A stretch of DNA of 12,456 nucleotides from NBML01 sp029939535 (GTDB lineage Bacteria; Desulfobacterota; Desulfobacteria; Desulfobacterales; Desulfobacteraceae). The stretch spans positions 1 to 12,456 of the forward strand of contig JAOZST010000106.1 of NCBI GenBank assembly GCA_029939535.1, read 5' to 3'. Shown here piece after piece: positions 7,569 to 12,456 of this stretch. Numbering within the stretch: position 1 is the first letter of the stretch; the number at the start of each line of letters is the position of its first letter. The notes beneath the pieces are model-generated. The model made no database searches, was not told where the DNA came from, and worked only from the letters and a program-made list of their open reading frames with translations. A program made the translations under genes and the position numbers.

Positions 7569-8777
7569 TTACCTGCTTCCCAGATCATAGTTAAAAGTTA
7601 TTCCAAAAAACACAAAAGCATTGTCATAATCATAGCCTGGAACTGATGAATCCCTTGCCTCAATTCCAGACTCAAGAGCCAGGGTAAACCACTGGTTTAC
7701 AAAATAGGTCACAGTTCCAGAAAAAAAATAAGTATCATCTATCCTGTCTGCCGGATCATCTTCATAATCACTTTTCTGGTAATAGGTCTCAATCCTGGCA
7801 TCCAGTTTTTCCATGAACAGATGGCCCAGCACCAGGGTTACCCGGTCGGCCCGATAATATTCATTTCCGATTCCAGTATCATTAAAATCCTGGGCAAAAC
7901 CAAGGCTGATATAGCTCCTTGGCTTTTCTCCGGCATCCAGCTCAGGCGGATTCTGCCCTTTGATGGAAAAATTCCAGGAAATCGTATCCAGATCATTGAA
8001 ACCGGCCTGGTCAAACTCCCTTTCATGCCAGCCAATCCCCCCTTGAATTTTAAAATATTTAAACCCTGTTGAAAAACCTGCTGTATACTGGCTGGATGTA
8101 TAATCCGAAGAAATCAAATCATAATCCATTTCCCACCGGGAATATTCAAAACTGATAATGGTAAACCTGCTCAGCTCATAATACAGGCTGGCCTTTCCAC
8201 CGGTCTGGGAAGAGTCTTCTTCAAAATTCTCTGAATAATCAATACTTGTGTTATTAAATTCAAGTCCTGCGGAAAAACGGTCTGATATCTTATATTTAAC
8301 CCAGGGCCTTACCCGGTTGATGGAATATTCATTGATATCAATGAAGTTATCAAACTCATCCCTTTCAGAGGGATCACGGGTCCTGATCCAGGTGTCATCC
8401 AGCCCTGCCGTGATCCGTGAAAAAAGCATGGTGTCAGCAGAAAGTGTAATATCATGGCCTGTGTAATCATTTTCACTGGAATCCGTCATTCCAGCCGGAA
8501 CATCGTCAAGATCATCATAGGCCGTGATATTTAGAAATCCTCTGGCAGACACCCGGCTTTTTTCAGTCCTGTACCCGAATTCCATGCCCGGACTCAGGGT
8601 TATTGTACTCACTGTCCGTTCGCTGCCATCAGACTTATAAAAATTGGTGTCTACCTGATAGGACGATTCAATGACAGGCTTGATGATAAATTTATCCCCT
8701 GCATAGACCCTGGTACTCAATAAAAAGACAAATAAAAACATCCAGAACAAAGATTTCTCAGCAAAATTTTTCATCAT
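7569..8777 (-). CDS. Outer-membrane beta-barrel protein of the EPS operon
   Basis: The 402-residue protein has a signal peptide with likely cleavage after A26 (STRVYA). The mature part shows alternating hydrophobic/polar strands rich in aromatic residues and Asp/Ser turns, for example FSAGLEFNNTSIDY, FTIISFEYSRWEMDY and WFTLALESGIEARDS. It ends in a strand-like FFGITFNYDLGSR. This is typical of the barrels found in exosortase-linked EPS clusters (BBP2/VpsM-like; family name from memory). It sits between the tyrosine phosphatase (1-nt gap) and the OPX protein (1-nt gap). It probably provides the outer-membrane pore for polymer exit, because the OPX protein here has no membrane-spanning tail. 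Two ATGs stand in tandem at 8777 and 8774; AAGG is 9 nt upstream of the first. An alternative is a structural or adhesive barrel. Confidence 0.87.
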   Translation of the reverse strand: MMKNFAEKSLFWMFLFVFLLSTRVYAGDKFIIKPVIESSYQVDTNFYKSDGSERTVSTITLSPGMEFGYRTEKSRVSARGFLNITAYDDLDDVPAGMTDSSENDYTGHDITLSADTMLFSRITAGLDDTWIRTRDPSERDEFDNFIDINEYSINRVRPWVKYKISDRFSAGLEFNNTSIDYSENFEEDSSQTGGKASLYYELSRFTIISFEYSRWEMDYDLISSDYTSSQYTAGFSTGFKYFKIQGGIGWHEREFDQAGFNDLDTISWNFSIKGQNPPELDAGEKPRSYISLGFAQDFNDTGIGNEYYRADRVTLVLGHLFMEKLDARIETYYQKSDYEDDPADRIDDTYFFSGTVTYFVNQWFTLALESGIEARDSSVPGYDYDNAFVFFGITFNYDLGSR

Positions 8778-8778
8778 T

Positions 8779-9522
8779 TTAACTTACCTTTTTCCTTATC
8801 TGTCCAACCCCTGATACCCGGGCCAGAATCATTTTTGGATTCTCAATCATTATCATCCGGGCAGTTTTCTCACTGGCAATTTTTTTTACCATCTTAAAAA
8901 CATTCTGCAGTGAAGGCTTCCTGAACTCAAGATCATGACCGTCCGAAGCAATAAAATGGGCCTGCCCGGCCTGGATCATCTCTTTGGAAATCCTCTGGCA
9001 GATCTTCCCGTTTTTTCCTGAAACACTGTCCCCGGTTAATTGGAAAAGTACATTTTCAAAGACCAGATCTTTTATCAGACCCGGGGTTTTCATAAGGGTA
9101 TAATTTCTTTCAGGATGGGCAATAACAGGAATCACACCCCTTTCCCTTAATTGCCTGAACACCAGGCATATCCCTTCTCTCATTACAATATTCGGCAGCT
9201 CAAACAAATAATAATCTGACCTGGCCAGGGAGGGCAGCATACCTTTTTCAAACATCCGACAGGTGTCATGGGTTATCCTGATTTCCGCCCCGGGAAAAAC
9301 TTCCACAGGAATCTTCCGCTTCCAGAGCTCCCGGGAAAACATCCCCACAGCATCATCCACTGCAGTTCTGTCGACCTCATACACCCCATTGGAAAAATGA
9401 GGGGTTGCTATAATTTTTTCTGTTCCGGAATTCTGTGCCAGCAATGCCATCTGAACAGCCTCTTCCATGTCTTTGGGTCCATCATCAATTCCAGGCAGTA
9501 TGTGACTATGAATATCGATCAT
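8779..9522 (-). CDS. PHP-family tyrosine-protein phosphatase (CpsB/YwqE type)
   Basis: The 247-residue cytoplasmic enzyme has metal-binding motifs of the PHP phosphatase family: HSH at 5-7 within IDIHSHILPGIDDGP, H42 in ATPHF, E80 in FPGAEIRI, HPERN at 136-140 and SDGH at 193-196. CpsB/YwqE/Wzb-like enzymes of this family remove phosphate from the Tyr-rich tail of the cognate BY-kinase and let EPS chain assembly cycle. The target is very likely the kinase encoded four genes downstream. GAGG stands 8 nt before the ATG. It is the first gene of the EPS run as seen here. Only 65 nt separate it from the RAYT element, so its original promoter or upstream operon genes may have been displaced. Length and motifs are full and normal. 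Confidence 0.94.
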   Translation of the reverse strand: MIDIHSHILPGIDDGPKDMEEAVQMALLAQNSGTEKIIATPHFSNGVYEVDRTAVDDAVGMFSRELWKRKIPVEVFPGAEIRITHDTCRMFEKGMLPSLARSDYYLFELPNIVMREGICLVFRQLRERGVIPVIAHPERNYTLMKTPGLIKDLVFENVLFQLTGDSVSGKNGKICQRISKEMIQAGQAHFIASDGHDLEFRKPSLQNVFKMVKKIASEKTARMIMIENPKMILARVSGVGQIRKKVS

Positions 9523-9563
9523 ATTGTAATCCTCAAGTGTTAATTTTCTTCAAAGCAGGCGAG

Positions 9564-9589
9564 ACATCTGTGCACATCTGTCACATCTG
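9564..9589. repeat. Three short direct repeats next to the RAYT end
   Basis: ACATCTG occurs three times, at 9564-9570, 9574-9580 and 9583-9589, with starts 10 and 9 bp apart. The last copy runs into the left inverted repeat. It may be a leftover of REP-type DNA or a binding site; the function is unknown. Confidence 0.5.
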
Positions 9590-9617
9590 GGGTCAGGCCT
9601 GACTTATTGTAGTTATT
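9588..9617 (+). repeat. Left inverted repeat of RAYT unit
   Basis: It starts TGGGGTCAGGCCTGACTTAT and contains a perfect 12-bp palindrome GTCAGGCCTGAC at 9592-9603, which could fold as a small hairpin in single-stranded DNA as REP sequences do. It overlaps the transposase stop codon: on the minus strand the last codons read ACA ATA AGT CAG GCC TGA. Confidence 0.75.
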
Positions 9618-10546
9618 TTATCTTTAATATTTTCAATTCTATCGCTAAGCAGTCGGTCCGTTGTGATACGGATGCGCAGGGCCTTTACCTGCCTGCTCAT
9701 TGGCCCTATGTTCCGATTAAAATAATGTGCAATCTCAGAAAGCAAATATCCGCAGTAATCCATGCCGATCAACACAGTCATGGCTCTCGCTTCTGCTGGA
9801 CATCTGGCACGACTGGCACTTGTCATTTCCAAAGCTGAAATTTTATAAACATTTGACACAGTATCCACAAGCTGATCAATTGTAACTTCTTTCAAAATTG
9901 TTTCGTTATTGTGTTTGAGCACATTGTTGATAAAATTTTTATTACCCAGGATTCGCCCCTCTTTATTACCGTGGCGAAGTTGATCCATCATACTGTCTTC
10001 TGGGGTCAGTCCCATAAAGTGCAGATAAGCGGCCCGCGCAGTAGATTCGGTTATTCCAAATTGGCCCAGGCCCTGGTCAACCATCAGCCAGGAAGGGTGC
10101 TGCACATTCCCGGCATATGCCCTATGACTACTAAAAAGATAGTCAGCCGGATCCATCACCAGATTAGCCCGCACGGGGTTCAGATGAATGTAGCGAATCA
10201 GCTCACGCAGGTAACCATGTTCATCCACAAGAATCGCCTTGTACCTCCCCTGAAAAAGGTGTCCCACCTGATCATATTTTTTATTGAACCAACGTGTATA
10301 TCGCTGAGACAGGCTTTGCATCAGTTTTGAAAGTGGTTTGTCAGTAACCTGTAATGCCATGTGAACATGATTTTTCATCCAGCAGTACGCATGCAGAATT
10401 ACCGAGTGGTCATCAAGGCCCTGCTCCAGAATTTTTTCAAAATAACGATATTCTGCACTCCCATGAAAAATGGTCTGTTTTGCGTTGCCCCTGAGCATAA
10501 CATGATAAATTGCACCCGGGTAATGTATACGCCGTTTCCTGGCCAT
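9593..10546 (-). CDS. REP-associated tyrosine transposase with DnaA-like C-terminus
   Basis: The 317-residue protein starts with ARKRRIHYPGAIYHVMLRGN, the usual opening of Y1/IS200-like RAYT proteins. It has the HUH metal motif H60-V-H62 in WMKNHVHMAL, GHLFQGRYKAILVD at 95-108, and YLRELIRYIHLNPVRA at 112-127, where the catalytic Tyr (Y112 or Y119) should lie. The family cuts and joins single-stranded REP-like DNA. Residues about 222-300 resemble the DnaA C-terminal DNA-binding domain, with RCPAEARAM and LSEIAHYFNRNIGPMSRQV in helix-turn-helix positions. No good Shine-Dalgarno precedes the ATG (only A/T). Its stop codon lies within the left repeat. All motifs are intact, so it may be functional. 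Family assignment is very strong; the DnaA-like call is by eye. Confidence 0.93.
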   Translation of the reverse strand: MARKRRIHYPGAIYHVMLRGNAKQTIFHGSAEYRYFEKILEQGLDDHSVILHAYCWMKNHVHMALQVTDKPLSKLMQSLSQRYTRWFNKKYDQVGHLFQGRYKAILVDEHGYLRELIRYIHLNPVRANLVMDPADYLFSSHRAYAGNVQHPSWLMVDQGLGQFGITESTARAAYLHFMGLTPEDSMMDQLRHGNKEGRILGNKNFINNVLKHNNETILKEVTIDQLVDTVSNVYKISALEMTSASRARCPAEARAMTVLIGMDYCGYLLSEIAHYFNRNIGPMSRQVKALRIRITTDRLLSDRIENIKDKITTISQA

Positions 10547-10578
10547 GATTTATTTTTTTATATATTCTGTCATTGTTA

Positions 10579-11634
10579 TTATATTTGAATAATAAGTACT
10601 ATAAAGCAAGCCTGACCCCAGGCCACGCCGGCAAGATCGATAAAAAAATCAGCAAATAAGGGAGACCGGCCATCGATGAAAAACTGGGCCAGCTCAGTTC
10701 CGGCAGCCAATAGCAATATATTAAACACAACTCCCAACAAGGGATCTTTTTTCATCAGCAGACAAAGCAAACCACCAAATAAGGCAAAAAAAACAAAGTG
10801 GCCAAGTTTTGCCAAATCAATTGAAACCAGATTAATTGAAACCGGGCCAATCGAAAACCCGGGTTGAATCCCATTGCTTGCCTTCTGTATCTGGTTTGTG
10901 ACTTCCTGGAAAATTTGAGTTTTCATCTCTTTTGGCATGGAGGTGCCAATAATAATAGCAGCAAAAGCAATCACCAACAAAGCTTTTAGTATCAGCAGTC
11001 CCGTGCTGTTGTTAAAACAGGAACCCAGAAGAAAAACAGCAAACAGCCCCCAGAATACAAGAATGACCCGCTGAACCCAGGTATAAACAGCAGTCTGTTC
11101 TACTGTATAAAGCTGAAGATTTTTCAACTGAAATGATCCAACACACCGGCTCAACTGAGCTATAACCCGAAGATGCTTTGTATCTTCACCCACAGTAAAA
11201 AAGTTATGGTACGATTTCCAGTCCTGAGAGCCGGTAAAAGCTGCAACAGTGTGCGAATAGTCCCACCGATCTTTTAAACCGTCATTTTGAATCAGCAACA
11301 GCCTTGCCCGGTTCCATGGTTTCTCTCCGGGAATAACATCTGAATATTTCATATCCGCAGCAAGCATCAAAATGCTACCCGGCGCAAACAGCGACTTAAA
11401 GTCCGGAATATCCTGTTGGATTTGAACCCCACCGCCATAATTTTTTAAGGAAAGAAAAAACTCATTATCTGATATTTTTGCGATTCCATACTCAGATGTA
11501 ACATACTTCCAGTCAGATGTAAGTATCTTGGGCCCGTTTTTTTCATACCGATCAACAAAGGTGTGGCAAAGAAGCGTGCCAAGAGTCAATAAGAAAAATA
11601 AAATAGATTTTGTGTTTGGATACACCCTTAACAC
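10579..11634 (-). CDS. VanZ-family membrane protein with large N-terminal extracytoplasmic domain
   Basis: The product has up to 351 residues: an N-terminal membrane anchor (about 10-27), an extracytoplasmic region of about 150 residues (30-180) that looks beta-rich and may bind carbohydrate (inference), then membrane segments at about 187-204, 214-231, 277-294 and 297-313. The VanZ core is present as LAKLGHFVFFALFGG (274-288) and GTELAQFFIDGRSPLFADFF (312-331). VanZ proteins often accompany EPS/exosortase clusters; their biochemical role is unclear. The start listed is GTG, overlapping the toxin stop by one base (TAGTG) without a clear ribosome site, so the exact start is uncertain. From W339 onward the codons come from the RAYT right repeat. 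The natural C-terminus therefore looks replaced and the last membrane helix altered. Confidence 0.8.
   Translation of the reverse strand: MLRVYPNTKSILFFLLTLGTLLCHTFVDRYEKNGPKILTSDWKYVTSEYGIAKISDNEFFLSLKNYGGGVQIQQDIPDFKSLFAPGSILMLAADMKYSDVIPGEKPWNRARLLLIQNDGLKDRWDYSHTVAAFTGSQDWKSYHNFFTVGEDTKHLRVIAQLSRCVGSFQLKNLQLYTVEQTAVYTWVQRVILVFWGLFAVFLLGSCFNNSTGLLILKALLVIAFAAIIIGTSMPKEMKTQIFQEVTNQIQKASNGIQPGFSIGPVSINLVSIDLAKLGHFVFFALFGGLLCLLMKKDPLLGVVFNILLLAAGTELAQFFIDGRSPLFADFFIDLAGVAWGQACFIVLIIQI
10591..10620 (-). repeat. Right inverted repeat of RAYT unit, inside the VanZ 3' end
   Basis: On the minus strand it reads TGGGGTCAGGCTTGCTTTAT and continues; it matches the left repeat at 25 of 30 positions. 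It encodes residues W339 to about L348 of the VanZ-family product. It lacks the perfect palindrome of the left copy (GTCAGGCTTGC instead of GTCAGGCCTGAC). Confidence 0.75.
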
Positions 11635-12014
11635 TAAGATGGCTTAAATACTTTTAGTGTTAAATCTTTTATCATTTTGAAATGTTTCGCATTACTTGAT
11701 GAAAGCATCATGTTATTTTCTACTGCTGTTGTAGCCACAATAGCATCTCCTGAACGAATACTTGAGCTCAATGAGTATTCCTCAACATAGATTGAAGCAC
11801 GGTGGCCAATGTTTTCGGTCAATGGGAGCACTTTAAATCCGAAAGAATTTAAAAAATCTTTTACATGTTTATGCTGGGTTTTATTTTTAGCGCATTGCAA
11901 AAGTTCCATATAGGTCTGGATGGAAAGATATCTCTCATGGGCTTTCTGCATCAATTGGGCTGCTTTTTCATTACCTTTTTGTGCCCATATAAAGATATCA
12001 GTATCAAATATCAT
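11634..12014 (-). CDS. PIN-domain toxin (VapC-like ribonuclease)
   Basis: The 126-residue protein begins MIFDTDIFIW with the first acidic PIN residue at D4 (D6 also present). E37 follows in TYMELL, then D90 in SGDAIVATTAVENN, and the late SSSNAKHFKMI motif (about 105-114), where the family usually has T/S-x-N-x-x-H/D-F. These form the Mg-dependent RNase site of VapC toxins. Its ATG overlaps the 3' end of the restored antitoxin frame by 11 nt, as is common in type II modules. Length is normal for VapC. All catalytic acids are present, so it should be active if expressed. Because the antitoxin frame is broken, either the toxin is silent or the antitoxin is made by frame restoration. Its stop overlaps the VanZ GTG. 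Confidence 0.9.
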   Translation of the reverse strand: MIFDTDIFIWAQKGNEKAAQLMQKAHERYLSIQTYMELLQCAKNKTQHKHVKDFLNSFGFKVLPLTENIGHRASIYVEEYSLSSSIRSGDAIVATTAVENNMMLSSSNAKHFKMIKDLTLKVFKPS

Positions 12015-12248
12015 CGTACCTGGGACCCCTTAGTGTATCCAACTCTTCCAAAACCGAGTTGTCAGCACTTGATCCAGCCATACCAAAAAAAGGATGATCA
12101 GAAATTTTCAAGTTTTTTTTTGTTTTTCAACGGGTATCAGAATACCTCTGACTTTACCACGGTAGAGGACCGTTACTTTTTCATTTCTATCAAGCGCTTT
12201 AAGCACATCATTCATTTTATATCTTAAATCAACCACTGTTGCTTTCAT
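12004..12248 (-). pseudogene. Phd/YefM-like antitoxin, frame interrupted at an A9 tract
   Basis: From ATG at 12248 (GGAG 7 nt upstream) the frame reads MKATVVDLRYKMNDVLKALD and on to ILIPVEKQKKT, then stops at 12108 after 46 residues. The N-terminal part looks like a Phd/YefM-type DNA-binding antitoxin. Right at a run of nine A (plus-strand T9, 12113-12121) the coding signal moves frame. One added A would continue as NLKISDHPFFGMAGSSADNS and then VLEELDTLRGPRYDDI, ending at 12004 inside the toxin start. The result is 81 residues, a typical antitoxin length with the common DHPFFGM-type toxin-binding tail. It may be a real 1-base deletion, a sequencing error in the homopolymer, or expression by slippage on A9. 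Without restoration, only the DNA-binding half is made. Confidence 0.8.
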
Positions 12249-12267
12249 CAGGCATCTCCATATTATA

Positions 12268-12290
12268 AATGTATAGTTTAAATATACATT
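12268..12290. promoter_or_regulatory. Palindromic operator upstream of the toxin-antitoxin genes
   Basis: Perfect 8-bp inverted arms AATGTATA (12268-12275) and TATACATT (12283-12290) flank a 7-bp centre GTTTAAA. The site is 20 bp before the antitoxin ATG and overlaps the predicted -10. That is the expected position for autorepression by the antitoxin or toxin-antitoxin complex (inference). Confidence 0.6.
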
Positions 12291-12309
12291 AATGATTTAT
12301 GCCTTGCAA
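12281..12309 (-). promoter_or_regulatory. Predicted sigma-70 promoter of the toxin-antitoxin module
   Basis: On the minus strand TTGCAA (12309-12304, 4 of 6) is followed by a 17-bp spacer and TATATT (12286-12281, 5 of 6). The start would be near 12274, leaving room for the GGAG ribosome site at 12259-12256. The -10 lies in one arm of the palindrome. Confidence 0.5.
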
Positions 12310-12440
12310 TATAATAGTGCTTATTTTTTACCCCTCAGAGTAATCTGATAAATCAATAAAAATGAATTTGGAATCCGGGACAAATGAAAATAATTTAATC
12401 GGCACTTCCGGTCAGACCCCGATACATATCCATATTGAAC

Positions 12441-12456
12441 AATAAGTACAATAAGT
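12441..12456 (+). repeat. Partial RAYT-type end repeat cut by the window edge
   Basis: AATAAGTACAATAAGT matches the inner half of the RAYT left repeat (read on its reverse strand) at 15 of 16 positions and the right repeat at 13 of 16. It has the same orientation as the right repeat. The outer half would lie beyond the window. The flanking 12300-12440 shows no gene. Confidence 0.55.

Larger units (their letters stand above)
9588..10620 (-). mobile_element. RAYT transposase unit bracketed by inverted repeats
   Basis: The unit is the REP-associated tyrosine transposase gene plus a 30-bp imperfect inverted repeat at each end (9588-9617 and 10591-10620, 25 of 30 matches by eye). The outer 10 bp, TGGGGTCAGG, are identical in both. 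It separates the VanZ gene from the EPS operon, all on the same strand. Boundaries follow the repeats. I cannot define a target-site duplication. Confidence 0.7.

Noticed and set aside
7568..7588. Upstream ATG at 7588 for the OPX gene
   Set aside because: It adds MIWEAGK before a good signal peptide and overlaps the barrel gene; the ATG at 7567 follows the barrel stop by one base.
12262..12267. Perfect TATAAT on the minus strand before the antitoxin
   Set aside because: A start 7 nt downstream would remove the GGAG ribosome site, and no matching -35 is seen; the TATATT box further upstream fits better.
1..12456. CRISPR array, tRNA/rRNA, phage integrase, exosortase or EPS glycosyltransferase
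   Set aside because: No regularly spaced repeats, RNA genes or such proteins can be seen; the exosortase expected for the PEP-CTERM protein must lie elsewhere.

Overview
The window reads as a chromosomal segment from a Gram-negative bacterium, most likely a deltaproteobacterium of the Desulfobacteraceae type. This rests on outer-membrane exopolysaccharide (EPS) export genes, a PEP-CTERM protein, a DUF4388-type insertion in the tyrosine kinase, a RAYT transposase and moderately AT-rich DNA. It is inference; no rRNA or marker gene is present. Every gene I can support lies on the minus strand, so transcription runs from right to left.

Right part (about 9588-12456): a toxin-antitoxin module comes first. 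It has a Phd/YefM-like antitoxin with its frame broken at an A9 tract, a PIN/VapC toxin, and a promoter/operator palindrome upstream. A VanZ-family membrane protein touches the toxin gene. A REP-associated tyrosine transposase (RAYT) follows, bracketed by 30-bp imperfect inverted repeats. One repeat supplies the last codons of the VanZ gene and the other the last codons of the transposase gene. A fragment of a further repeat copy sits at the right edge.

Middle (3914-9522): a compact EPS operon encodes a CpsB-type PHP tyrosine phosphatase, an outer-membrane beta-barrel, a short polysaccharide export (OPX) protein, a Wzz/GNVR co-polymerase and a BY-type tyrosine kinase. Gaps are 1-9 bp. The kinase carries a domain of about 170 residues between its Walker A' and Walker B motifs. 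No glycosyltransferases, polymerase, flippase or exosortase are in the window.

Left part (23-3921): the same operon runs directly into a modification cassette of an HprK-like P-loop kinase, a PqqD-like peptide chaperone, an S26-type signal-peptidase-like protein and a radical SAM/SPASM enzyme. After a 135-bp AT-rich gap with a good sigma-70 promoter come a 47-residue Lys-rich peptide gene, a plausible precursor, and a PEP-CTERM surface protein gene.

Working model (inference): the phosphatase, kinase and Wzz control EPS assembly, and OPX plus the barrel export the polymer. The PqqD, radical SAM, peptidase and HprK-like proteins modify and process the small peptide, perhaps for the same EPS/PEP-CTERM surface layer. 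This embedded peptide-modification cassette and the rebuilt tyrosine kinase are the most interesting items. All assignments come from reading translations by eye; no database was searched.
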